DNA of 14,164 bases from Owenweeksia sp. TMED14 (GTDB lineage: Bacteria; Bacteroidota; Bacteroidia; Flavobacteriales; Schleiferiaceae). Numbering within the stretch: position 1 is the stretch's first letter; each line of letters begins with the position of its first letter. Below the pieces are notes generated by a model that searched no databases, was not told the DNA's origin, and saw nothing but the letters and a program-made list of their open reading frames with translations. Made by a program: the position numbers and the translations under genes. This document shows positions 1 to 6,279 of this stretch, piece after piece. The DNA lies in the NCBI GenBank assembly GCA_002167805.1, contig NHBT01000020.1, positions 78,301-92,464 on the forward strand, given 5' to 3'.

Positions 1-486
1 TTTATAAACACCATTAGCCCTACCATTTTTTAGAGTCCCTTGTGCTTTTAACTGACCAGATTCATAATACGCGCTTTCATCACCTTCTTGAATTCCATTT
101 TTCCAGTTCCCTTGATATTTAAGTTTTCCCGATTTAAAATACCATTTTCCTAAACCGTCTTTTTTCCCATTCTTGTAGTTGATCTCGCTTTTTAACTCTC
201 CTGATGGGTAATAAGATAAATTCAAGCCATTGCTAATATTTTTTTTAATTGTCTTGCCAGCTGCTCTGGTCCCTCTAGATTGAGTCCTTGTAACATTTTC
301 CTGATTGGCATTAACCTCAGAATATAATGAATCTCTTCGTCTGCGAGGGTCTCGCCGGTTAGCTGCAGCCTTTGATCTCTCACTAACTTTCACTTCTCTT
401 TTTTCCTCTTTTAATTCCTCTTCTTCTGAACTGCAAGCTGTTATACAAAAAACAATAATGCTGAATGGAATGATGTACTTGATCAT
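1..486 (-). CDS. MORN/YwqK-repeat lipoprotein, 3' end cut by window edge
   Basis: The gene starts at the ATG complementary to 484-486 and stays open to the window edge (162 codons), so the C terminus is missing. Residues 1-18 form a short hydrophobic signal peptide ending in lipobox ITAC, so Cys18 is probably lipidated. A charged, Arg/Lys/Glu-rich linker follows (about 20-75). The rest consists of repeats such as YYPSGELKSEINYKNGKKDG, WYFKSGKLKYQGNWKNGIQE and YYESGQLKAQGTLKNGRANG. This is the Y-x-SG-x-L/K-x-x-G-x-x-KNG-x-x-G pattern of MORN-variant (YwqK antitoxin-like) repeats. In Bacteroidota such proteins are usually exported surface or periplasmic proteins of unknown role, and the YwqK toxin-antitoxin link should not be assumed. 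The 133-bp upstream gap shows no clear -7 box. Confidence 0.8.
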   Translation of the reverse strand, partial: MIKYIIPFSIIVFCITACSSEEEELKEEKREVKVSERSKAAANRRDPRRRRDSLYSEVNANQENVTRTQSRGTRAAGKTIKKNISNGLNLSYYPSGELKSEINYKNGKKDGLGKWYFKSGKLKYQGNWKNGIQEGDESAYYESGQLKAQGTLKNGRANGVYK

Positions 487-619
487 TTTTAATTTTTTAA
501 TAAAATTATATCATCGATTGAAATATGAGCCCAAATTAGAGAAAATATCACTTATGTCTATTATTCATTATTGAATATTTTTAAATACTCGGTTTGAATA
601 AATAGATTTTGAAAAATCA

Positions 620-853
620 CTAAAACCCTTTTTTATTTATCCAAATACCGATAGAATTATTTCTGTTTTCCATACCACCTTGGGATAAGCAGTCTTTGCA
701 ATAATCATCATATCCATCCATCACTTTTTTATTTTCATTAAACTCCTTTGATGATTTCCATTTCTTGCAGCCCTCGCATATTTTTTCAAGAAGATCCCCT
801 AAGCTATTGAATTTTCTTTTTTTGAAGAAGATTTTTCTTTTTAGCCTCTTCAT
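620..853 (-). CDS. Small zinc-ribbon protein (CxxC-x22-CxxC)
   Basis: This encodes 77 residues with a very basic N terminus (KRLKRKIFFKKRK). A four-cysteine metal site is visible: Cys26-x-x-Cys29 in ICEGCKKWKSSKEFNENKK and Cys52-x-x-Cys55 in YCKDC. The spacing and the K-x-S-x-EF-N/xK filling are those of the zinc-ribbon module often found before HNH endonuclease domains in phage and bacterial proteins. No HNH domain follows here, so the module stands alone. Its ATG overlaps the TGA of the upstream SRPBCC gene (ATGA, 850-853), so translation is likely coupled. The basic N terminus plus zinc ribbon suggest nucleic-acid binding, but that is inference and no function is known to me. Confidence 0.6.
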   Translation of the reverse strand: MKRLKRKIFFKKRKFNSLGDLLEKICEGCKKWKSSKEFNENKKVMDGYDDYCKDCLSQGGMENRNNSIGIWINKKGF

Positions 854-1383
854 AAAGCTTTATTAGAAAACCAAGAGTGAGATCCAAATTGATTTTTTGA
901 CACTACCTCATTCATTTCCACATTCCACTTGACTCCTTTTAATACTGAGCTAAGATATTTTTTTAACTGAGGTTTAATGAAAAATAATGTTGCAAGCGGA
1001 TAAAGTAAACGAGAGATTTTTTGGCTACGGTAGGGATTTATTTGGATTGATAATTTTACTTTATCATGCACCTCTGAGAGTCTCCATTTTACAAAAGATT
1101 TTTTTCCAAGTTCTTTTCCTATAATTAAGTCATAGCCTTTGTTAGTCTCCCAATACTGAAATTCTCGGATATATTCTAAACCATTTATATAGATTAATTT
1201 GTCTTTTAAAATTTTATCACCCTGTTTTTTGAGTACTGTATTTTTGTGACAAAAGGGGTGTACCCTTTCCAAATAACCAGGTTTGGATATGACTCTCCAA
1301 ACATCACTTATACTTGATTTAAGGAGTATGGATGACTCAATATTTATCATTTTTAAGGTTTTAATTGTTGAAATATATTGCAT
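850..1383 (-). CDS. SRPBCC (START/polyketide-cyclase-like) family protein
   Basis: This encodes 177 residues. From residue 13 it reads INIESSILLKSSISDVWRVI, followed by SKPGYLERVHPFC. This is the typical opening of an SRPBCC fold (beta strand, then the xxxVWxxISxPxxLxxxHPFC helix-turn). The middle shows the expected beta-rich pattern (LIYINGLEYIREFQYW, YDLIIGKELGKKSFVKWRL), and the C terminus has the long helix around LKKYLSSVLKGVKWNVE that closes the ligand cavity. Such proteins bind hydrophobic ligands, and the ligand cannot be told from sequence. ATG at Met12 (1350) fits the domain start better than the ATG at 1383, which adds 11 residues with no obvious role. The gene is followed directly, with an ATGA overlap, by the zinc-ribbon peptide. 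It faces the 1470-1634 gene across an 86-bp divergent intergenic region. Confidence 0.72.
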   Translation of the reverse strand: MQYISTIKTLKMINIESSILLKSSISDVWRVISKPGYLERVHPFCHKNTVLKKQGDKILKDKLIYINGLEYIREFQYWETNKGYDLIIGKELGKKSFVKWRLSEVHDKVKLSIQINPYRSQKISRLLYPLATLFFIKPQLKKYLSSVLKGVKWNVEMNEVVSKNQFGSHSWFSNKAL

Positions 1384-1428
1384 ATTTTTTATTCAATATT
1401 GATACCAAAGTATTTTTATTTTCTCAAT

Positions 1429-1436
1429 TAAATTTG
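1429..1436 (+). promoter_or_regulatory. Candidate Bacteroidota -7 box (TAAATTTG)
   Basis: This is an exact match to TAnnTTTG, placed 33 nt before the ATG at 1470. The nearest upstream TTG (1399-1401) is 27 nt away, longer than the usual 19-22, so only the -7 half is convincing. It would drive the 1470-1634 and 1640-2062 pair. Confidence 0.35.
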
Positions 1437-1469
1437 TAACTCTAAGATCAAACCATTTATTCGAATTCT

Positions 1470-1634
1470 ATGAAAATTCTGCGTTTTATAAAGAAATATG
1501 AATTTTTAATCATTTTAATTTTGAGTCTAATTATGAATTCTTTTGGATACAAAGAATTGGGAACTTTATTCTTTGTAATTGCGTTAGTATCTATAACGAT
1601 GCGAGAGTACTTGAAACGCAAGAAGGAAAAATAA
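1470..1634 (+). CDS. 54-residue two-segment membrane peptide
   Basis: This short plus-strand frame runs from ATG 1470 to TAA 1632-1634. The peptide begins MKILRFIKKYEFLIILILSL, then a short polar turn (NSFGYKELG), a second hydrophobic stretch (TLFFVIALVSITM) and a basic tail (REYLKRKKEK). That layout, two membrane segments with Lys/Arg-rich ends, is typical of a real small membrane protein. A TAnnTTTG box lies 33 nt upstream. The next gene starts only 5 bp after the stop, so the two are probably co-transcribed. The minus-strand frame over the same bases has no recognisable features. No function can be assigned. Confidence 0.6.
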   Translation: MKILRFIKKYEFLIILILSLIMNSFGYKELGTLFFVIALVSITMREYLKRKKEK

Positions 1635-1639
1635 TTAGG

Positions 1640-2062
1640 ATGCCTATATACAACATATCTTACCGAGACAAAGAGCAAGATAAATTGATCAATTTGGAAT
1701 TAGGAAGACCTTATTCCATTTTGGATAAGATAAAAATTGGTGGAGTAGGTTCGAGACGCATGGTTCTTGAGGGTTTTAGCTCTGAAGTTAAAAGCCTGAA
1801 GTCAAAAGTCAGTGGTCTGCAGTATGGAAGTATAGAAATTCGTCCCAAAGGAATAATACTCCATATAAATAGAGGATTGGATGTCTTTGCATGGACGATT
1901 CCTTTTTACCACTTGAGTATATTTAATGGAAACTCACTTAAAATTCATGGTGGAGCTGATTATGTTCAGTTCGCTAAGGAAAAAAGTTGGGAAGAAAATC
2001 GAGGGTTTTTTGAGCGATTATTAAGATTAAAATCCAAATTTCACGAAGAGCTCATTAGCTGA
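1640..2062 (+). CDS. Hypothetical protein, possibly PH-like beta-rich
   Basis: This is a soluble protein of 140 residues with no signal peptide or membrane segment. The centre alternates hydrophobic and polar residues as in beta strands (YGSIEIRPKGIILHI, DVFAWTIPFYHLSIF, SLKIHGGADYVQFA). A charged helical C terminus follows (WEENRGFFERLLRLKSKFHEEL). The strand-rich core with a closing helix is reminiscent of small bacterial PH-like domains, but I do not recognise a specific family. It follows the 54-residue membrane peptide by 5 bp, so the two products may act together at the membrane (inference from spacing). It ends 13 bp from the stop of the convergent lipoprotein gene, with no clear terminator between them. 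Confidence 0.62.
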   Translation: MPIYNISYRDKEQDKLINLELGRPYSILDKIKIGGVGSRRMVLEGFSSEVKSLKSKVSGLQYGSIEIRPKGIILHINRGLDVFAWTIPFYHLSIFNGNSLKIHGGADYVQFAKEKSWEENRGFFERLLRLKSKFHEELIS

Positions 2063-2075
2063 AATATATTTAAAT

Positions 2076-2396
2076 TCAAGGTATTTCGATCGCATCCACA
2101 TTTATATATTCGGGCCCGCCATCCACAGGATAGCCTTTTATTAAGTAGCCTTCAACCAATACAGGTTCTAGCATAAATTCACTCAAGTCAAAATTGTCAG
2201 ATCTCAAGGCATAACGCTCGTTTTCAGTTACATTTGCCTCAGTTCCATAGATGATATGAGTTCCATACATCCATGTGGTTACCTCAAGTTCTTGAATAAC
2301 TCCCTCAAAGGATACATATTTATTTTTCTCACAGGAAATAAAAACCAAAGAGAAAAGTAAAGAAAGGGTTAAAGTTTTTGAATTATTTACTATCAT
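2076..2396 (-). CDS. Small hypothetical lipoprotein
   Basis: This encodes 106 residues. A hydrophobic signal peptide (residues 8-19) leads to lipobox FISC with Cys22 as the lipidation site, followed by a charged EKNK stretch. The mature part is about 84 residues, acidic and beta-prone (VSFEGVIQELEVTTWMYGTH, LEPVLVEGYLIKGYPVDGGP), and has no other cysteine. I do not recognise a domain. The product should sit in the outer membrane or face the periplasm, as most flavobacterial lipoproteins of this size do. It is transcribed divergently from the cupin gene, with only 42 bp between the two starts. Confidence 0.68.
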   Translation of the reverse strand: MIVNNSKTLTLSLLFSLVFISCEKNKYVSFEGVIQELEVTTWMYGTHIIYGTEANVTENERYALRSDNFDLSEFMLEPVLVEGYLIKGYPVDGGPEYINVDAIEIP

Positions 2397-2398
2397 GT

Positions 2399-2411
2399 GT
2401 TTAAATTAAAC
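2399..2411. promoter_or_regulatory. Short palindrome in the lipoprotein/cupin divergent gap
   Basis: GTTTAA-A-TTAAAC is a perfect 6-bp inverted repeat with one central base, in the 42-bp gap between two divergent starts. It could be an operator, but in such AT-rich DNA it may be chance. Confidence 0.2.
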
Positions 2412-2438
2412 AAAAAATGAGCCATTACTAGATTTACT

Positions 2439-2807
2439 ATGCAAAAACAAGCTAAAATAAATTTCGATCAAAAATTCAAAGAGATTGATGACAATTGGTC
2501 TCCTAGAATTGTTGCACAAATGAATAATTATGAATTTAAAATCGCTAAGATTAAAGGAGACTTTATATGGCATTCACATCGAGATACGGATGAGACTTTT
2601 ATCGTTTTAGATGGTAATATGACGATAAAGTTCCGTGACAAAGAGATTTTTCTTCAAAAAGGTGAAATGTTTGTCGTCCCCGCAGGGGTAGAGCATAAAC
2701 CTTCAGCAGAGGGTGAATGTAAAATAATGATCGTAGAGCCCAAGGGGGTTCGGAATACTGGAGAAATAAAAAACCACCTTACAAGTGAAAATGGTATTTG
2801 GGTTTAA
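2439..2807 (+). CDS. Single-domain cupin protein
   Basis: This encodes 122 residues, the usual size of a monocupin. Cupin motif 1 is complete at residues 40-59 (GDFIWHSHRDTDETFIVLDG), giving His45, His47 and Glu52 as metal ligands. Motif 2 (75-88, GEMFVVPAGVEHKP) gives His86 as the fourth ligand and has the PAGVEH turn. The site therefore looks intact for a divalent metal. Cupins of this type include small dioxygenases, isomerases and sugar or amino-acid binding proteins, and the substrate cannot be predicted. There is no signal peptide, so it acts in the cytoplasm. The gene is transcribed away from the lipoprotein at 2076-2396 and converges on the small membrane gene at 2850. Confidence 0.86.
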   Translation: MQKQAKINFDQKFKEIDDNWSPRIVAQMNNYEFKIAKIKGDFIWHSHRDTDETFIVLDGNMTIKFRDKEIFLQKGEMFVVPAGVEHKPSAEGECKIMIVEPKGVRNTGEIKNHLTSENGIWV

Positions 2808-2824
2808 CAAAGACATAAGACTAT

Positions 2825-2849
2825 TTTGATATTTTCTTAGGGTATCAAA
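2825..2849. terminator. Candidate hairpin between convergent genes
   Basis: TTTGATA (2825-2831) and TATCAAA (2843-2849) form a perfect 7-bp inverted repeat with an 11-nt loop, between the cupin stop and the stop of the minus-strand gene. The stem is AT-rich and no long T-run follows, so this is a weak terminator call. Confidence 0.28.
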
Positions 2850-3065
2850 TCATTGTTTCTTGTTCCCCCATAAGTATTTATCAGACCACTTTGAATAACA
2901 AACAAATGTTGGAATAGCGAAAGAGAGAAACAACGATGGCAGAGATATCTTCCTTGCCATCGTTGTCTCATTTTTTTTACTTAGTGTAAGTCCAACAGTT
3001 GTAATTACAAACCAGATAAGAATAAATAATACAGCTTTTGATAGCCGTTTCAGCCAATTATTCAA
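2850..3065 (-). CDS. 71-residue two-segment membrane protein, TTG start
   Basis: The frame begins with TTG (complement of 3063-3065) because a TAG lies just upstream in frame. AAGGTAG, a fair ribosome-binding sequence, sits 3 nt before the TTG. The start overlaps the last 8 bases of the T9SS protein gene, which suggests translational coupling. The product has two hydrophobic segments (about 10-27 and 43-57), a KKNETTMARK linker between them and a short charged tail. The only internal Met (Met36) would remove the first segment, so TTG is the better choice. No family is recognised. The coding region contains a perfect 12-bp inverted repeat (2930-2966). Confidence 0.55.
   Translation of the reverse strand: MNNWLKRLSKAVLFILIWFVITTVGLTLSKKNETTMARKISLPSLFLSFAIPTFVCYSKWSDKYLWGNKKQ
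2930..2966. repeat. Perfect 12-bp inverted repeat inside a coding region
   Basis: ACAACGATGGCA (2930-2941) and TGCCATCGTTGT (2955-2966) are exact reverse complements separated by 13 nt. Flanking GAG/CTC bases extend the match with a small bulge. It lies within the 71-residue membrane protein gene. Confidence 0.75.
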
Positions 3066-4515
3066 AAACTACCTTGTTGGTGTATGTTGTTCCACCATTG
3101 TTCAAGGTTATAGTGTAAATTCCTGGTGATATATCTGGCTTATTGATTTCATAATATTTGTTTCCTTCCTTCGGCTCTAACGACTGACTATGAACAAGCC
3201 TCCCACTTATATCCATAATTTTTAGTTCAGCGCCAACCTCCAGAGCGAAATTTATTTTTATTGAAGCTCTGTCGATCAACGGATTCGGGAATATCTCGAT
3301 ACCAAAATCGTTGGAATTTTCATCAACATTCATAGAGGAAAAAACATCTGCACCATTCACATTAAGTACATTACCATTTAACGGGTCAATTAATAACACT
3401 ATGGCTCTAAGTCTTGTTGGGTCAACTCCCGTGGGAACACTCCAGGAATCAAATGAGTGTCCATAGGTACTTCCAGCAATAATATTTGAAGGAAGGGCAC
3501 TAGTGTCTCCATAAAACGAGGGAATAATGTTACGTGCTACATGGCGATGATACATTGCAGAGGGAGGAACAGGGTGGCCAACCGTTGTGAAATCTACTCC
3601 GGCAGTAGCAAGTGGTCCATTACCTCCTCCATTGTAGGCATTCATTTGGCAATAGCGCCAGTCTGTTGAATTGTGGACACTGTCTTCCGTAATGACTAAT
3701 GCCAGATTAAGGTTTGATTCGTTAGCCGCAAATTTTAAAGCTGTTGAAACTGTGACTGCGGGAAGGCCATCGCTCCCTATTCCGTATGCAGGAAAAACAT
3801 CAATATCGGCTACTCCATAGTCATTTTTGTATGTTGTAAAGTGAGAGAGTGCTGAACCAATTACGGTGCCATAGTTTAAAGCGGCTTTCCTGTCCACAAG
3901 ATTCCCTGGCCATCCGTTGACGTTGACAAAATCATTTCCCATGCACATGCCCGAGTAATATGCATGAAACATTGCATCATCAAATGCACCAGTTCCCGTA
4001 TTGCCATGAACACAAACATATTCAATACTATCTGTAGAAGGTGTATTCATAACTTCATCAAGCCTTACAATTCCTCTTGGACTCCACCAGCCGAAAGCAT
4101 TTGCAGCAATTGTCTGATCTTCAAAGAGTACTTTCTTCTTGGGTATGAATGTGACAGATCTCAAAGAATGGTTTAATGTGTTATTCGAAACATTAACATC
4201 CCCATTAGTATTTGCGGATACTCTGATATTGTATGTTTTTAGAGTGGGAGTTTCGATTACTTCCGAGTGCGTAAACTTGTAGGATTCATTTGGATTTAGA
4301 TCAACATTAAAGATTTCAGAGTGCTTTGAGGATCCTTCACTCCAAACGATTTCAAAAGATGAAATTTTGTTACTTCCGACGTTAGTAACCTCTCCAGATA
4401 TTTGCGTACTACCAAGAATATCGTGGGATGGGATTGATAGATTTGATATTTTTAAATCTACCTGAGCGGTTAATAAGAAGGGGAAAAAGAGTAGGGGGAG
4501 TAAAAATTTTTTCAT
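3058..4515 (-). CDS. T9SS cargo protein with CARDB-like and Omp28-like domains
   Basis: This encodes 485 residues. Residues 1-17 are a Sec signal peptide (cleavage probably LLTA-QV). Residues about 18-120 look like an Ig-like CARDB module (ISNLSIPS, ISGEVTNVGSNKISSFEIVW, NNTLNHSL). From about 127 the protein resembles the Omp28/thioredoxin-like family of Bacteroidota. Residues 127-133 (KKVLFED) and 146-153 (PRGIVRLD) match the region that normally carries C-x-x-C-PRG, but here it is G142-W-W-S145-PRG, so the redox cysteine pair is absent. Residues 405-485 are a type A T9SS sorting domain (FPNP 409-412, ISGRLV, ISPGIYTITL, final KVVFE). The protein should cross the outer membrane through T9SS and be anchored or released. 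The 71-residue membrane protein gene overlaps its 3' end. Confidence 0.85.
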   Translation of the reverse strand: MKKFLLPLLFFPFLLTAQVDLKISNLSIPSHDILGSTQISGEVTNVGSNKISSFEIVWSEGSSKHSEIFNVDLNPNESYKFTHSEVIETPTLKTYNIRVSANTNGDVNVSNNTLNHSLRSVTFIPKKKVLFEDQTIAANAFGWWSPRGIVRLDEVMNTPSTDSIEYVCVHGNTGTGAFDDAMFHAYYSGMCMGNDFVNVNGWPGNLVDRKAALNYGTVIGSALSHFTTYKNDYGVADIDVFPAYGIGSDGLPAVTVSTALKFAANESNLNLALVITEDSVHNSTDWRYCQMNAYNGGGNGPLATAGVDFTTVGHPVPPSAMYHRHVARNIIPSFYGDTSALPSNIIAGSTYGHSFDSWSVPTGVDPTRLRAIVLLIDPLNGNVLNVNGADVFSSMNVDENSNDFGIEIFPNPLIDRASIKINFALEVGAELKIMDISGRLVHSQSLEPKEGNKYYEINKPDISPGIYTITLNNGGTTYTNKVVFE

Positions 4516-4769
4516 ATTCTGTATTTTGAATTAAATTGGTCGATCCACTTTAAGCGTACACTAAATATAATAGTGTTTGAGGTTATTAAGAAATTAATTT
4601 TTGGAAACTTATTCAGAAGAGTTCTTAATAATTAAGTTTGCATTTTTAATGAATTAGATTTTTTTTCAGCTTAATTTTAAGGAGTTATATTGTTCTTTTC
4701 TGCACGTGGCAAAGGGACATATTTTGTTTCGATTTAAATTCGATTATTAGTAGTAATTAATAAAAAAAA

Positions 4770-5129
4770 ATGAAAGCAAATTCCATAAGCTTAATCAATG
4801 CTTTAATATTGATTTTATTTGGTTCCTGGGGGTATGTTGATTCTGGAATGGAGGCCTTCACTGCACTTATTCCTGTGTTTGTAGGTATAATTCTCGTGGC
4901 AGTAAACAAGGGGGTTCAAAAAGAAAATAAGATAGCGGCTCATGTTGCTGTCTTACTCACTTTTCTTATTCTAATAGGCCTTTTCAGACCCTTCTTCTCT
5001 TCCTTAGAAAGAAGTGATACAAATGCTACACTCAGGGTCGGTATAATGATAGCATCAACCATTTTTGCGATGGTAGGTTTTGTAAGAAGTTTTATTGCTG
5101 CTAGAAAATCGAGAAAATCAAAAAATTAG
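4770..5129 (+). CDS. Small four-helix membrane protein
   Basis: This encodes 119 residues with four hydrophobic segments (about 7-24, 29-46, 56-72 and 88-110) and a Lys/Arg-rich C-terminal tail (AARKSRKSKN), which should be cytoplasmic. The first half (LILFGSWGYVDSGMEAFTALIPVFVGIILVA, given here as pattern G-x-WGY, S/G-x-x-AF/SL, P-x-x-G-x-x-L) recalls TMEM14/UPF0136-type membrane proteins. I cannot establish that family without a search. The start codon follows a run of nine adenines, with no Shine-Dalgarno sequence, as is common in Bacteroidota. The 254-bp region upstream contains no other gene that I can support. Confidence 0.66.
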   Translation: MKANSISLINALILILFGSWGYVDSGMEAFTALIPVFVGIILVAVNKGVQKENKIAAHVAVLLTFLILIGLFRPFFSSLERSDTNATLRVGIMIASTIFAMVGFVRSFIAARKSRKSKN

Positions 5130-5199
5130 TAAATCATTCACAATCATAGGTTTCGATGGCTTAAACTGTCGAATCAAAGATGAATTTTTTGGATTTATT

Positions 5200-5640
5200 T
5201 CATTTCCTGTTTTTTCCTAAACTGGCGATTGTATGTATTGCAAGACCCAAGGGCATTAACATGACTCCAAAGAATATAGATAATCTGGTAGTCCATAGTT
5301 TTTGATTTGAATCGATACTTCTTTTCCATATCCAACGTGTCACAAAAATATCTCCAACAACCATGTGGGCCCAAGTCCCTGCAACCCCAGCAGGGGTTCC
5401 CAGAGCTGAGCCTATTGTGTCCAGAATACCTGATGATCCATCTGGATTATTAAAGAGATCTGCAAGGCCTTGGGGGTTTAAGAACATGATAAGAAACCAA
5501 ATTATTATTGGACCAATAAAAAAGAGCGGTTCTTTCAGCAATTTTTTTGTCTTTTCCTTTTTTGGGTTTAGAAGCATTGCTATCCAAAATGGGCCAACCC
5601 ATAGAGTGGATATAATGAAAGAAATCGTGTAAATATCCAT
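5200..5640 (-). CDS. ABA4-like (DUF4281) membrane protein
   Basis: This encodes 146 residues, the usual family length, with four hydrophobic segments (about 5-25, 40-56, 85-104 and 120-140). The family signature is clear at about residues 89-104: WAHMVVGDIFVTRWIWKRS, matching the W-x-H-x-x-x-x-D-x-F-x-x-RW pattern. It is followed by LSIFFGVMLMPLGLAIHTI. The family is named after Arabidopsis ABA DEFICIENT 4, needed for neoxanthin formation in chloroplast membranes. Bacterial members are widespread but their reaction is unproven, so a role in carotenoid modification is only an inference here. It lies 50 bp downstream of the CIA30 gene on the same strand and is probably co-transcribed with it. 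Confidence 0.82.
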   Translation of the reverse strand: MDIYTISFIISTLWVGPFWIAMLLNPKKEKTKKLLKEPLFFIGPIIIWFLIMFLNPQGLADLFNNPDGSSGILDTIGSALGTPAGVAGTWAHMVVGDIFVTRWIWKRSIDSNQKLWTTRLSIFFGVMLMPLGLAIHTIASLGKNRK

Positions 5641-5690
5641 TTCCTTATCTTTTTCTCAGAATCCTGTTACAATTAATATTTATCCGAAAT

Positions 5691-6239
5691 CTATTTAACT
5701 GCTTTTATGTATTCTAGTAATAAAGCGAATTTCCCTTCTTGCTTTTCTGCAATTAATAAACCTATTTCGCGAACATATTTTGGGTCGAAAGATGGAGCAT
5801 TGGGTACATGTCGACCCCTTATTTTGGGAATTAGTTTCTCTGTTGGGATGTCTATCTCAATCCATTTATCTTTTGCGGTTTGAAAATCATAACAATAGCT
5901 GGCATAAGACTCTGATGTACCGACTCGGAACTGATATATTTTTCCATCACCTTTTATTTTTAACTTGAATGCTTTGGTTTTTTCAAGCTTAGGATCACTG
6001 AAATTATGCCTACAAGAAGCGAAACCACCATTGTTTTCCATGGATACATATCCTTTAAAGAGAATATCACTTGATGAGTCCAATGTCAAGTTAGATCTTG
6101 ATACTCCACCCATTACATCATCGTTTACGATTCTCCAATAATCCGTTCCAATATCTTTTTTTGTATTGACAATATCTATATTTTGGGATTGAATGAAACT
6201 AGATGTCATGGCAAAGCAGAGAAAGAATAATTTTTTCAT
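5691..6239 (-). CDS. CIA30-domain protein with signal peptide
   Basis: This encodes 182 residues. A signal peptide covers residues 1-18 (MKKLFFLCFAMTSSFIQSQ). The rest is a CIA30 (complex I intermediate-associated protein 30, NDUFAF1-like) domain. Diagnostic stretches are WRIVNDDVMGGVSRSNL, VSMENNGGFASCRHNF, IKGDGKIYQFRVGTS and IGLLIAEKQEGKFALLLEYI. The fold is a galactose-binding-like jelly roll. The mitochondrial protein assists complex I assembly, whereas bacterial single-domain members are uncharacterised and, as here, often exported. A complex I role must therefore not be assumed. It sits 40 bp after the methyltransferase gene and 50 bp before the ABA4-like gene on the same strand. A hairpin-forming palindrome lies just before its ATG. 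Confidence 0.87.
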   Translation of the reverse strand: MKKLFFLCFAMTSSFIQSQNIDIVNTKKDIGTDYWRIVNDDVMGGVSRSNLTLDSSSDILFKGYVSMENNGGFASCRHNFSDPKLEKTKAFKLKIKGDGKIYQFRVGTSESYASYCYDFQTAKDKWIEIDIPTEKLIPKIRGRHVPNAPSFDPKYVREIGLLIAEKQEGKFALLLEYIKAVK

Positions 6240-6241
6240 AA

Positions 6242-6261
6242 TATTAATGTATGCATTAATA
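6242..6261. repeat. Palindrome directly upstream of the CIA30 start
   Basis: TATTAATG (6242-6249) and CATTAATA (6254-6261) are perfect 8-bp arms with a 4-nt loop, ending 2 bp before the CIA30 ATG. In RNA it could fold over the start region; in DNA it could be an operator. Confidence 0.4.
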
Positions 6262-6279
6262 CTCTAAAGTATTTCTAAA

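Noticed and set aside
305..574. Plus-strand frame over the first gene
   Set aside because: The minus strand reads continuously as a lipoprotein with MORN-type repeats, which the plus frame only mirrors.
1457..1678. 73-residue minus-strand frame
   Set aside because: It overlaps the better supported plus-strand membrane peptide and the start of the next gene, and its translation shows no protein-like features.
3964..4176. Plus-strand frame inside the T9SS protein gene
   Set aside because: It is antisense shadow of a well supported 485-residue gene.
5150..5185. TTCGA/TCGAA hairpin between convergent genes as a terminator
   Set aside because: The stem is only 5 bp with a long loop and no adjacent T-run on the plus strand; too weak to annotate.
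5363..5632. Plus-strand frame antisense to the ABA4-like gene
   Set aside because: The opposite strand has a clear family signature and membrane topology; the plus frame does not.
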